From the NCBI GenBank assembly GCA_026416055.1, contig JAOAFX010000010.1, positions 1-38,360 on the forward strand: a DNA stretch of 38,360 nt. Direction: 5' to 3'. The translations under genes were made by a program, and so were the position numbers. Below, piece by piece: positions 27,059 through 36,460 of this stretch. Source of the stretch: Caldifarciminota bacterium (lineage in GTDB: Bacteria > Hydrothermota > Tepidihabitantia > SM23-42 > JAOAFX01). Below the pieces are notes generated by a model that was given only the letters and a program-made list of their open reading frames with translations, did not search any database and was not told the origin of the DNA. Every line of letters begins with the position of its first letter. The first letter of the stretch is position 1.

Positions 27059-28765
27059 ATTAAAGAACTTTTTAATTCCTCAGTAAATAAGTCGCTGGTA
27101 AATAAAGAGATTGAGATTGCAGGGTGGGTATTTAGAATCCGGAACCTCGGTGGTTTGATATTTATCGATTTAAAAGACCGCACCGGTATCCTTCAGCTGG
27201 TGATAGACCCCAAAAAAATTCCAGAAGCTGATGGATTGAATCTACAGGACTGCATATCTGTAAAGGGAATTGTTCAGGAAAGACCCCAAAATCAGAAAAA
27301 TCCCGACCTTCCTACCGGAGAAGTGGAATTGAATGTAACAAAGTTGACAATCCTTTCCCGCTCCAAGACTCCGCCTTTTGTTGTAGAAGAAGAGATCAAA
27401 GCGAGTGAAGAATTGCGTTTGAAATACAGATACCTTGACCTAAGGCGTCTTACCATGCAGAGAATTATAATCATGCGCCACCAGATTGTGAATGCAATAC
27501 GGGAATATTTGAACAGTAGAGATTTCATTGAAATTGAAACTCCGATACTCACCCGTAGCATGCCCGAGGGTGCAAGAGATTATCTCGTCCCATCGCGACT
27601 ATATCCTGGGAAATTTTATGCCCTTGCCCAGTCTCCCCAGATGTATAAACAACTTTTGATGGTAGCGGGATTTGAACGATATTATCAGATTGCCCGCTGT
27701 ATGCGCGATGAAGATCCCAGACATGACCGTCAGCCCGAATTTACACAGTTAGACCTTGAGATGTCCTTTGTAACCGAAGAAGATATATATACCGTGATAG
27801 AAGGTCTTTTCCAGTATATATTTAAAAAAGTGATAAACCAGGATTTAAAAATCCCGTTTCCAAGATTAACCTTTGAAGAGGCGATAACAAAATATGGCAC
27901 AGACAAACCGGATATAAGTTTCGGGATGGAGATATCAGACCTTACCCGGACATTAAAAAATATCAATTTTCCGCCATTCACCGGAAAAGAAAAGATATGT
28001 GGAATCATCGTTTCGGGTGCCAAATCTATTTCAAGAAAACATATAGACAATTTTAATGAAGAGGCAAAGAAAGAAGGTTTTGGTGGTATATACTGGTTAA
28101 GAAAAGAAGGCGGATTGAGTGGTTCATTATCTAAATACATCGATGAAGGGATAATCGATAAAATTGGTTTAAAAGAAGGCGAACTTTTGCTTGTCTGTGC
28201 TGGAGACCGTAAGATTTATTATTTCCTTGGTGAATTGAGGCTCAGTATCGGTGATTTATTGAATCTACGTGGAAAAGGTTACCATTTTTTATGGGTCTAT
28301 GATTTTCCGTTATTTGAAATTGATGAAAAGACCGGTAAGATTAACCCCTGCCACCATCCTTTTACCCAGCCCAAACCCGAAGATATTCACCTTTTGGATA
28401 CCGAGCCTTTAAAGGTAAGGGGTAGACAATACGATTTGGTTCTCAATGGCAATGAAATCGCCTCGGGAAGTATTAGAAACCACGACCGGAGTTTACAGGA
28501 AAGGATATTCGAAATCCTCGGTGTGGACAGGGAGACAGCAGCCAAAAAATTTGGATTATTGCTTGAAGCCCTTGATTATGGTGCGCCACCACATGGCGGA
28601 ATAGCACCGGGTATTGAGAGAATCGTCATGCTCCTTGCCGGAGTTAAATCAATAAGGGATGTCATTGCCTTTCCCAAAACCACCCAGGCACAGGGACTAC
28701 TCGAAAATATCCCTGATTTTGTTGAACCCGAGCAGTTAAAGGAACTCCATTTAAAGATTGAATAA
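27059..28765 (+). CDS. aspS: Aspartyl-tRNA synthetase, apparent AUU start
   Basis: Frame open from 27059 after AGGAGG (27049-27054): (M)KELFNSSVNKSLVNKEIEIAGWVFRIRNLGGLIFIDLKDRTG...; motif 2 CMRDEDPRHDRQPEFTQLDLE, motif 3 GIAPGIERIVMLLAG. The ORF-track start at 27155 truncates the OB fold. Confidence 0.93.
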   Translation: MKELFNSSVNKSLVNKEIEIAGWVFRIRNLGGLIFIDLKDRTGILQLVIDPKKIPEADGLNLQDCISVKGIVQERPQNQKNPDLPTGEVELNVTKLTILSRSKTPPFVVEEEIKASEELRLKYRYLDLRRLTMQRIIIMRHQIVNAIREYLNSRDFIEIETPILTRSMPEGARDYLVPSRLYPGKFYALAQSPQMYKQLLMVAGFERYYQIARCMRDEDPRHDRQPEFTQLDLEMSFVTEEDIYTVIEGLFQYIFKKVINQDLKIPFPRLTFEEAITKYGTDKPDISFGMEISDLTRTLKNINFPPFTGKEKICGIIVSGAKSISRKHIDNFNEEAKKEGFGGIYWLRKEGGLSGSLSKYIDEGIIDKIGLKEGELLLVCAGDRKIYYFLGELRLSIGDLLNLRGKGYHFLWVYDFPLFEIDEKTGKINPCHHPFTQPKPEDIHLLDTEPLKVRGRQYDLVLNGNEIASGSIRNHDRSLQERIFEILGVDRETAAKKFGLLLEALDYGAPPHGGIAPGIERIVMLLAGVKSIRDVIAFPKTTQAQGLLENIPDFVEPEQLKELHLKIE

Positions 28766-28768
28766 AAA

Positions 28769-29509
28769 ATGCCCAATATTCTCAAAACCCCGGGGATTGT
28801 ACTCCGAAATCGTCCTTTTAAAGAATCAAGCCTTTTCTGTTCAATCTTCACAGAGAAATTCGGCAAACTGAGGCTCGCAGCAAAGGGTGCGCGCAGACCC
28901 AGGAGTAAATTCTGTGGTTCACTCGAGCCCTTTACCCATGTTGAGGTCATATTTTATAAAAGAGAATCGAAAGAGGTGTATACCCTCTCTGATGCCGTTA
29001 TTATCAGTGATTTCTCTGGCCTCCGCAATTCCCAGAATAAGTTTATCGCAGGGCAAGTAATCTGCGAATTCATCGACCAATTTACGGTCAGGGAAGAGCC
29101 AAACAGAAATCTTTATGATGAATTACTCCTCTCTCTGGGAAAAATTGCTTCAGGAGACGATGATATTGCCTGTTTCTGGTCCCTGCTTATGCTCTTCAGA
29201 CTACTTAAATATGCAGGAATAGAACCAAATTTAACCGATTGCATCTGCTGCCATAAGCCTGTTGCTGATAATACCATCATCAACTTCAGTATTGGCAGGG
29301 GTGGTTTAGTCTGTGAAGAGGATTTTGATGAGTCGGTTTTTAAACTGGATAAAGCGGCGTTCAAATTACTTATTGATTCCAGAAAAGGCATTTTCCCAAA
29401 GTCCTGTAATTTCAAGGCTTTTTTGACCTTAAGGAATCTGTTCGAAGCCTATATCTTTTATCATCTAAACGGTCTCAGTCTCAATAGCCTCAAATTGTTA
29501 AAATATTAA
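28769..29509 (+). CDS. recO: DNA repair protein RecO
   Basis: 246 aa; TPGIVLRNRPFKESSLFCSIFTEKFGKLRLAAKGARRPRSKFCGSLEPFTHVEVIFYKR, and CICCHKP cysteines. Confidence 0.94.
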   Translation: MPNILKTPGIVLRNRPFKESSLFCSIFTEKFGKLRLAAKGARRPRSKFCGSLEPFTHVEVIFYKRESKEVYTLSDAVIISDFSGLRNSQNKFIAGQVICEFIDQFTVREEPNRNLYDELLLSLGKIASGDDDIACFWSLLMLFRLLKYAGIEPNLTDCICCHKPVADNTIINFSIGRGGLVCEEDFDESVFKLDKAAFKLLIDSRKGIFPKSCNFKAFLTLRNLFEAYIFYHLNGLSLNSLKLLKY

Positions 29510-29510
29510 A

Positions 29511-29549
29511 CCCCTCCGGCCGCAGCCCGAGGGCCACGACCGGGAGGGG
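29511..29549. other. GC-rich structured element (hairpin or multibranch) immediately after recO
   Basis: CCCCTCCGG ... CCGGGAGGGG (9 bp with one bulge) enclosing CCGCAGCCCGAGGGCCACGA, in AT-rich surroundings. Confidence 0.55.
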
Positions 29550-29754
29550 AAAGATGATCTATTTTATTTGACACCAAAAGTTAATCTATGGTTTATTATA
29601 TCCAGAATTTGAAAAATGTCAATACCTGAGATCAACCAGTGCTTAATAATATTAATCGATGTTAATTCAATGCGATTAGCTTATTTTGTTATCACTAACT
29701 AACAGGGATTAAATCTTTCTACAAAATTCGGTAAAAAAATCAACACTTATAATC

Positions 29755-30975
29755 TTACACCTCTATGACCAGTTCTCTGGGAAATTTTGTAAGATTGATA
29801 ATCTGTCCATTTTTATCAATATAAATCACATCTTCAAGCCTTATTCCATATCCTTTATCAGGATAATAAAGTCCAGGCTCAATTGTAAAGACCATTCCTT
29901 TTTCAAGTTTGTCGCGATTCGTTTTAAATAATCCAAAAGAAGGGCTTTCATGGACATTCAAACCAAGACCATGTCCCAGAGAATGGCAATATCCTATCTG
30001 GGTTTTTGGATTGGATAAAAATGTTGGATGGTTATGCTTCTCAAAATACTTGCAAACAGCAATCTCAACATCCCTTGTTCGTTTTCCAACTTCTAAATTT
30101 TCGAATGCAATATCCTGTGCCTGCCGGACGAGTTCATAATCCCTCTTGATATGATCTGGCGCATAACCAAAGCAGATTGTTCGGGTGAAGTCAAAATAAT
30201 AGCCACCTCCAATCTCCTGGGGAAAAATGTCAAAGACAATCGTTTTACCGAGTTTTACAGACTCATTGTTTTTTCCAGCATTATGGGGCACACCCGCATC
30301 CCTTGCCTGGGCAATAATCATCCCGCTTGAGCTGACCACCCCATCTTTAAATAGTTCGTATGAAATATTTTTCTTTAAATCCCCGATTGTCAGTTTTCGG
30401 TTCTTCTCTTTATATATCACACCATCTTTAATCTTCATTTTCCTTACCCATTCAGTCGTTCTGGTGAATGCCCTGACCACACTATTGCGAACCTTTTTGA
30501 TCCGCTCAATCTCAGTTTCGTCCTTGGTCATTCTCAATTCCATAATCAATGATTTTTCAGACTCATAGGCTATTTCCAGTGATTTATGGAATCTTCTCAA
30601 ATGCCTCAAAAAATTATAAGCATCGCCCATAGGCATATTGCCATAAAAAGCAATCCGACCTTTAATTTTTAAGTCCTTAAGAACTGTAGATAAAAATAAT
30701 GCATTTGCCTTTATCCGGTCGCGGTATTTATTGTATATCTCGTGAATGTTGTATTTGTTAAAACTCATTGTCTTCAAGCCGGTCTTCCGGGCTTCTTCTC
30801 GTTCTATCTCAGAATGTAAAACATATGCCGGACCATTATATTTCTTTATGTACCAGCCGTTGATGTTAACTCCATTTAAAAGATAGTACATCACTCCATC
30901 CCTACTCGGTGCTCCAATACCAACTATTGCACTTATACCTTTTTCTTTCATTAAATGGTCAAGGTCTTTTTTCAT
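29755..30975 (-). CDS. M24 family Xaa-Pro aminopeptidase-like peptidase
   Basis: 406 aa; VFDIFPQEIGGGYYFDFTRTICFG, GYCHSLGHGLGLNVHESPSFG, FTIEPGLYYPDKGYGIRLEDVIYI metal-ligand motifs. Confidence 0.94.
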   Translation of the reverse strand: MKKDLDHLMKEKGISAIVGIGAPSRDGVMYYLLNGVNINGWYIKKYNGPAYVLHSEIEREEARKTGLKTMSFNKYNIHEIYNKYRDRIKANALFLSTVLKDLKIKGRIAFYGNMPMGDAYNFLRHLRRFHKSLEIAYESEKSLIMELRMTKDETEIERIKKVRNSVVRAFTRTTEWVRKMKIKDGVIYKEKNRKLTIGDLKKNISYELFKDGVVSSSGMIIAQARDAGVPHNAGKNNESVKLGKTIVFDIFPQEIGGGYYFDFTRTICFGYAPDHIKRDYELVRQAQDIAFENLEVGKRTRDVEIAVCKYFEKHNHPTFLSNPKTQIGYCHSLGHGLGLNVHESPSFGLFKTNRDKLEKGMVFTIEPGLYYPDKGYGIRLEDVIYIDKNGQIINLTKFPRELVIEV

Positions 30976-30992
30976 TTAGACTCCTTTTTTAA

Positions 30993-31598
30993 TCATTTAA
31001 TATAAAAACTTGCGATTTTGAAAAAATTTTCAAGAATAATTTCACCTGCAGGATGTTTATCATCAAACCTTTCAGGATGAAACTGGACTCCATAAATGGG
31101 TAAGACCCTGTGCCTAATCGCTTCAATAGGACAGTTTGGTGATTCTGCAAGATGAATAAACTCATAAGGAAGATTCTTCACCATCTCTTCATGCCCTTCC
31201 ATAACCAGAAATTTCTCGGGCAAACCGTCAAAAAGTTCATCGTGATTGACCTTCTTCACCATATAATAACCTTCTATCTTTTGTCCCATAGGAACAATAT
31301 CTTCATAGTATGCCTTCGCTATCAATTGATGCCCAAAGCAAATACCGAGAATTGGTTTTTCGCATCTCTTTACTAATTCCGCAACATTCGCATATAGTTC
31401 AAACGTTCCTATCTCAGCAAGTTTTCGCTGGGAACCAGAGATTATTATTGCATTATATAATCTCACATCTTCCTCCACCCCGATGGATGAAGCATCTTTT
31501 ATCTCTACTACATCGGTTGTTATCTCACTTATCACTTTATAAAGATGCTCAATCTGGGGTGAATTGGGTAAATAACAGTCAATTATTAATGTTCTCAT
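30993..31598 (-). CDS. Class I glutamine amidotransferase
   Basis: 201 aa; ILGICFGHQLIA nucleophile elbow, GVQFHPE His/Glu. Confidence 0.92.
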   Translation of the reverse strand: MRTLIIDCYLPNSPQIEHLYKVISEITTDVVEIKDASSIGVEEDVRLYNAIIISGSQRKLAEIGTFELYANVAELVKRCEKPILGICFGHQLIAKAYYEDIVPMGQKIEGYYMVKKVNHDELFDGLPEKFLVMEGHEEMVKNLPYEFIHLAESPNCPIEAIRHRVLPIYGVQFHPERFDDKHPAGEIILENFFKIASFYIK

Positions 31599-32634
31599 AA
31601 ATCACCTCAAACAATGTATCAATAAGTCTATTTTCTTTTACCCTTTTTATCTCTCTACCTTTTGCAAATATTGTTCCAATTCCCTTTCCACATGCAATAC
31701 CGAAATCAGCCTCTTTGGCCTCACCAGGACCATTTACTACACAACCCATCACTGCAATCGTGAGCGGTATTTTTATCTTTGTTAATTTTTTTTCCACTTC
31801 CCGGGCAATCTTTAATAAATCAACCTCACACCTTCCACAGGTCGGACATACAATCAATTTAGGACCATATTCCCTGAGATTTAATGCCTTGAGGATTTCA
31901 TATCCAGCGATTACCTCTTTTTCAGGTTTATCCGCAAGAGAAACACGGATTGTATCACCGATTCCCTTATATAGAAGGATTCCAATCCCGATTGCACTGC
32001 GGATGCTGCCGGAAAATAAAAGTCCGGACTCAGTTATCCCCAGATGCAATGGAAAATCATAACGATTATGAATTGTCTCATAAATTTCGACTGTCTTTAA
32101 AACATCAGGACATTTTGCAGATATCACGATATCTAAAAAATTGTTCTTATAGAATATCTCCAGAATCTCGTCGAGGGTATCCATCATCGCTTCGGTAGTT
32201 GGGTGGCGATATTTCTGAAGGATTTTTGGAGGCAGAGAACCAGAATTTATCCCTATTCTGATCGGTATCCCTTTATCCTTTGCCTTTTTTATCACTTCTG
32301 TAACCTTCCATTCCTCACCAATATTTCCAGGATTGATACGAATTTTATTCACTCCAGAATCTATTGCCTGAAGAGCAAGACGATAATCAAAATGGATATC
32401 TGCCACAAGTGGTATCTGAACATTTTTCTTTATCTCCTTTAAGGCATCAGCGTCAGCACGATTTAGTACCGCAAGTCTTACGATTTCGCAACCAACATTC
32501 TGAAGTCTTTTTATCTGAGCCACTGTTTTCCTTATATCCGAAGTTCTGGTCTTTGTCATGGATTGAACAACAATCGGGTGAGTACCCCCGATGAAAACAT
32601 TACCGACTTTTACGACCCTTTTTTCTCTTTTCAT
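31579..32634 (-). CDS. ispG: 4-hydroxy-3-methylbut-2-enyl diphosphate synthase
   Basis: 351 aa; GGTHPIVVQSMTKTRTSDI, LVADIHFDYRLAL, KIRINPGNIG, CPTCGRCEVDL, VMGCVVNGPGEAKEADFGIACGKG. Confidence 0.98.
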   Translation of the reverse strand: MKREKRVVKVGNVFIGGTHPIVVQSMTKTRTSDIRKTVAQIKRLQNVGCEIVRLAVLNRADADALKEIKKNVQIPLVADIHFDYRLALQAIDSGVNKIRINPGNIGEEWKVTEVIKKAKDKGIPIRIGINSGSLPPKILQKYRHPTTEAMMDTLDEILEIFYKNNFLDIVISAKCPDVLKTVEIYETIHNRYDFPLHLGITESGLLFSGSIRSAIGIGILLYKGIGDTIRVSLADKPEKEVIAGYEILKALNLREYGPKLIVCPTCGRCEVDLLKIAREVEKKLTKIKIPLTIAVMGCVVNGPGEAKEADFGIACGKGIGTIFAKGREIKRVKENRLIDTLFEVIYENINN

Positions 32635-33899
32635 TCCTTTTCACGCCTTATGCGGGCACCAAGCTTTCTCAATTTTTTTTCAAATTTTTCATAACCACGG
32701 TCAAGATGGTATATCCGGCGGACATAGGTCTTCCCTTTTGCCGCAAGCCCGGCCAGAACAAGACAGGCCGATGCCCGCAGGTCTGAAGCCATCACATAAG
32801 TTCCGCTCAGGCTTTTTACTCCTTTTATCACTGCAGTATCGCCTTCCAGTGTTATATTGGCACCCATTCTGCTCAACTCAACTGCCTGCATAAATCTATT
32901 CTCAAATATCGTTTCTTTTATTGTGCTCGTTCCTGAAGCAAGAGAAAGCAATGCCATGAACTGCGCCTGCATATCTGTTGGAAAACCAGGATAAGGGGCA
33001 ACAAAAATATCGGTCGGATTTATTGGTCTATTGCCCCTCACAATAATTTCTTTATCTTTAACTTCAATAACAGCGCCGGTCTCCCGGAGTTTATCGATCA
33101 CTGCAGTAAGATGGTGGGGTTCACAATTCTTTATTTCAACATCACCCATGGTAATTGCAGAAGCCACAGCAAAAGTGCCGGTTTCAATCCGATCCGGAAT
33201 TATCCGATAGCGAACTTCTTCAGAACAAGAACAATTGCCACCAGTTATCTTTATCTGATTTGTACCGGCGCCCTCTATCTCTATACCGAGTTTCTTTAAA
33301 AAATTGGCAACATCAACGACCTCGGGCTCGCAGGCAGCAAAATTTATGGTCGTCACACCTTCGGCACCGGTTGCCGCGAGCATCACATTAATCGTGGCGC
33401 CAACCGATGTTCCTTTTGCTCCCTGGAGATTTATTTCTACCCCCTTTAATTTTTTGCTTTTGGCGACTATATACCCCTGTTCAATGTCAACATCACATCC
33501 CAGTGCCTTTATTCCTTTAATATGGAGGTCGACCGGTCTCGGTCCGATTGCACATCCTCCAGGCAAAGATACCTTTGCCTTTTTCTCCCGGGCAATAAGG
33601 GCGCCGAGTACATAGTAGGACGCCCTCATTTTTCTTACGATATTATAAGGTGCAATGATTCGCTTTATCTTGGGTGTGTAAATCTCAAGAATATTTCTTT
33701 TGAATTTAACTACAGAGCCAAGATATTCGACAAGTTGAATCATAGTATGGACATCCATCACATCCGGCACATTCTCAATAATAACTCTTTTATCGGTTAA
33801 AATTGATGCAGCTATGATTGGTAATGCTGAATTTTTCGCACCAGATATTTCTACAACTCCTGAAAGTCTTTTCCCACCTTCTATTACAAATCTATCCAT
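32631..33899 (-). CDS. murA: UDP-N-acetylglucosamine 1-carboxyvinyltransferase
   Basis: 422 aa; GGKRLSGVVEISGAKNSALPIIAASIL, MRASYYVLGALIAREKKAKVSLPGGCAIGPRPVDLH, PYPGFPTDMQAQFMAL. Confidence 0.98.
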   Translation of the reverse strand: MDRFVIEGGKRLSGVVEISGAKNSALPIIAASILTDKRVIIENVPDVMDVHTMIQLVEYLGSVVKFKRNILEIYTPKIKRIIAPYNIVRKMRASYYVLGALIAREKKAKVSLPGGCAIGPRPVDLHIKGIKALGCDVDIEQGYIVAKSKKLKGVEINLQGAKGTSVGATINVMLAATGAEGVTTINFAACEPEVVDVANFLKKLGIEIEGAGTNQIKITGGNCSCSEEVRYRIIPDRIETGTFAVASAITMGDVEIKNCEPHHLTAVIDKLRETGAVIEVKDKEIIVRGNRPINPTDIFVAPYPGFPTDMQAQFMALLSLASGTSTIKETIFENRFMQAVELSRMGANITLEGDTAVIKGVKSLSGTYVMASDLRASACLVLAGLAAKGKTYVRRIYHLDRGYEKFEKKLRKLGARIRREKE

Positions 33900-33906
33900 A
33901 AAAAAG

Positions 33907-33934
33907 ATTATAGTGATTTTTCTGAGAATGTCAA
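33907..33934 (-). promoter_or_regulatory. sigma70-like promoter (TTGACA-N16-TATAAT) of the murA-ispG operon
   Basis: Complement: TTGACA 33934..33929, 16 nt, TATAAT 33912..33907, then 7 nt to ATG. Confidence 0.8.
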
Positions 33935-33946
33935 TAATACCGGCGC

Positions 33947-33974
33947 TTGACTTTATCGAGTTTTTAAATATACT
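33947..33974 (+). promoter_or_regulatory. sigma70-like promoter of tRNA-Cys (TTGACT-N16-TATACT)
   Basis: TTGACT 33947-33952, 16 nt, TATACT 33969-33974, 11 nt before the tRNA. Confidence 0.75.
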
Positions 33975-33985
33975 TTCAATAACAG

Positions 33986-34057
33986 GGCGGCATAGCCAAG
34001 TAGCAAGGCGGCGGTCTGCAAAACCGCTATTCGCCGGTGCAAATCCGGCTGCCGCCT
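33986..34057 (+). tRNA. tRNA-Cys (GCA)
   Basis: Acceptor GGCGGCA/TGCCGCC, anticodon arm GCGGT-CTGCAAA-ACCGC, T-arm GCCGG-TGCAAAT-CCGGC, discriminator T; no encoded CCA. Confidence 0.96.
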
Positions 34058-34111
34058 CTATCTTTGATTAACCTGCAAAAACTATCAAAATGCACAATTT
34101 GATGCTGTATC

Positions 34112-34175
34112 GCAAACCTGAAGGGTTGCCCTGCATTTTTATTATTTCTGATGTAGGGCAGGGCTTTAGGCCCGC
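34112..34175. repeat. Dispersed two-hairpin intergenic repeat, copy C
   Basis: gcaaacctgaagggttgccctgcatttttattatttctgatgtagggcagggctttaggcccgc; near match to copy A1. Confidence 0.75.
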
Positions 34176-34257
34176 AAATCTAGGTCAAATACAGATTAGG
34201 GTCTCGTTTATCGTTTAAATTTAAAATTCAAAAGTTAAATGTGCTTTTAACTATTGA

Positions 34258-34974
34258 CTATTTTTTCTTACCACCGGTTATTCTTGCCAGTAGGATTCCC
34301 GTTTCAATTAATAGTATCAAAGGAATAGATATTAAAAGTAGCGTAAACATATCACCGGTCGGTGTGATTATTGCAGAAATGACCAGTACACCAACAATAA
34401 ATTCTGCTCGATGTCTGGTCAATGTTTTTGCGTCTACAATCCCCAATTTCACTAAAAAGAATACTATTAAAGGCAATTGAAAAAGAAAACCACTACCAAT
34501 TGCACACCAGAAGATAAATTCAAGAATTTTATTGATATTCATTATCGGTTTAATATTTTCGGTACCAAAAGAAAAGAAAAATTTCAAACCGAGGGGTATC
34601 AGGATAAAAAAAGCAAATGCAAGCCCAATTAAAAACAATATTATGCCAGAAATCAAGAAAGGTATTGAAACCTGTTGTTCTTTTCTGGTCAAACCCGGAC
34701 CGATGAATGCCCAGGTCTGATAGAGAATAATGGGAAAAGCAAGAAATACACCTGAAAATATTGCAACTTTTATATTTACCACAAATGCCTCAGTCGGCGA
34801 AAAGAAATAAGCGGTCTCGACATTTGTCCAGTCAATAATGAAACTTAAAATCTTGCGGGAAAAGAAAAAACTTATTATTGAAAAGATTAAAACAAAAAAA
34901 ATTGAAATCAAAATTCTTTTTCTTAGTTCTTCAAGATGTTCAATAAAGGGAGCCTGTTTTTCTTTCAGATACAC
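34258..34974 (-). CDS. tatC: Sec-independent (Tat) translocase TatC
   Basis: 238 aa; PFIEHLEELRKRILIS, YQTWAFIGPGLTRKEQ, six TM segments. Confidence 0.97.
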   Translation of the reverse strand: MYLKEKQAPFIEHLEELRKRILISIFFVLIFSIISFFFSRKILSFIIDWTNVETAYFFSPTEAFVVNIKVAIFSGVFLAFPIILYQTWAFIGPGLTRKEQQVSIPFLISGIILFLIGLAFAFFILIPLGLKFFFSFGTENIKPIMNINKILEFIFWCAIGSGFLFQLPLIVFFLVKLGIVDAKTLTRHRAEFIVGVLVISAIITPTGDMFTLLLISIPLILLIETGILLARITGGKKK

Positions 34975-34975
34975 C

Positions 34976-36460
34976 TCAGTCGCGATATTTTAGTGGAAGG
35001 CGATAAATTTTTTCATCTGAGATTGCGATAATATTCTCAGCCACGATCGCAACATAATCATATTTTATGCGTGGAAGATTATATACGGGATTATACGCCT
35101 GGGTCTCCGGATTGAAATAATTTATTCCTGAACCAGTTGCGCAGTATAAAACTTTACCATCAGAATCGATATCATAGATATTGAAGTAAGGCAAGGCGAT
35201 AGTCAGTGTATCATTCTCTTTACCGATTGAGTCATTAGGTATGGTGTATCTTATCAATTGATTTTCATGGGTGAGGAAATAAAAACTGGACTTCAGTGCA
35301 CATATATCTTTCGTGCCACAGGGCAATATTTGAAACCACCGGTCCAGTTTACGGTCAAATCTATATGTAGCAAACTCGCCGCCGACAAATATTTGTCCAT
35401 TTGAAGGATAAATAAAATATACTGGATAGCGGTCGGGTCCAAAAGGGAATGGCTCATCAGTTTCTTTAAGAATCTTATACATACCATTTTTTGTTCCCAC
35501 ATAAATGTACACTCCATCATGGTTAATCGTTATAATGTTATTTTTCAAATGCGTTATTGGTGTTGAAACTACACCACTCACCTTTGCGATTTGATTACCA
35601 AAAGAGATAAGAAACTCACCATCAAGAAACAGAAAATCCCCGGGTTTATTTAAAAGCCGGAAATAGCACCAATTTTTTCTGTCTCCAGTCGATAGAAAAG
35701 AGATGCCTGCCTCAGATATGAAATAGTAATCTGTTCCAATTTTTTTCAATCTTAAGTTACGGGTGGTGAGCGGACCGTAAATGATTCTTTCCTTTGTCAG
35801 GGATATTTTATTATATCTTAAAATTCCATACTGATCAGTGCCTACATATAGATACATTCCATCGTCATGCAGAGCGGTAATCTCATATTGGTGGAACGGA
35901 TTATTGGTTACCTTCAAATCGTCCTGATAAAAATAAGGGGTAAGAAATACATAGTTATTCAACTGTTTCTTATCAAAACACCTGTACCAGATGACATCTT
36001 CAGGGAAATTGGATACAACCTCTAAATTTCCACTGTTTCTTTCCAGCGCATATTTTTTCTGTGATGAAATGTACACACTCTCAGCAGTAAAACCAAGGCC
36101 ATTTATTATACTGTTAAACTTATATTCACGGACGCTACCAAGGCTAATATTATAACGAATGATTGTATTGACACTCGAAACCCAGAGTTCATCATAAAAT
36201 GGGTCATAGGCAACGAGTGAAATTTCCTGACTGAAATACGTAGTTCGTAACAAGTTAAAATTGTTTTTGTCAAATATCAAAAGATAGTTATCACTTATCG
36301 CGAAGATTTTATCTAAAGATGTGGCAATAGACTTAATCCGACCCAGAGGAGGGATTATTTCATAATGGTCTAAAAATATGTTCTTCGGATATATCTCAAG
36401 TGCCTGAAGATTGACTGTAATCAAAAATATAAAAGCCAAAGATATTTTCTTAACCATCAC
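34976..36460 (-). CDS. Secreted protein, predicted beta-propeller-like repeats, function unknown
   Basis: 494 aa; signal peptide; repeated blocks such as DHYEIIPPLGRIKSIATSLDKIFAISDNYLLIFDK, HDDGMYLYVGTDQYGILRYN, HDGVYIYVGTKNGMYKI. Confidence 0.7.
   Translation of the reverse strand: MMVKKISLAFIFLITVNLQALEIYPKNIFLDHYEIIPPLGRIKSIATSLDKIFAISDNYLLIFDKNNFNLLRTTYFSQEISLVAYDPFYDELWVSSVNTIIRYNISLGSVREYKFNSIINGLGFTAESVYISSQKKYALERNSGNLEVVSNFPEDVIWYRCFDKKQLNNYVFLTPYFYQDDLKVTNNPFHQYEITALHDDGMYLYVGTDQYGILRYNKISLTKERIIYGPLTTRNLRLKKIGTDYYFISEAGISFLSTGDRKNWCYFRLLNKPGDFLFLDGEFLISFGNQIAKVSGVVSTPITHLKNNIITINHDGVYIYVGTKNGMYKILKETDEPFPFGPDRYPVYFIYPSNGQIFVGGEFATYRFDRKLDRWFQILPCGTKDICALKSSFYFLTHENQLIRYTIPNDSIGKENDTLTIALPYFNIYDIDSDGKVLYCATGSGINYFNPETQAYNPVYNLPRIKYDYVAIVAENIIAISDEKIYRLPLKYRD

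Noticed and set aside
33986-34057. Unusual T-loop TGCAAAT in tRNA-Cys (G at position 55)
   Set aside because: Stems are perfect, and I believe this variant occurs in other bacterial tRNA-Cys genes; not treated as novel without a database comparison.
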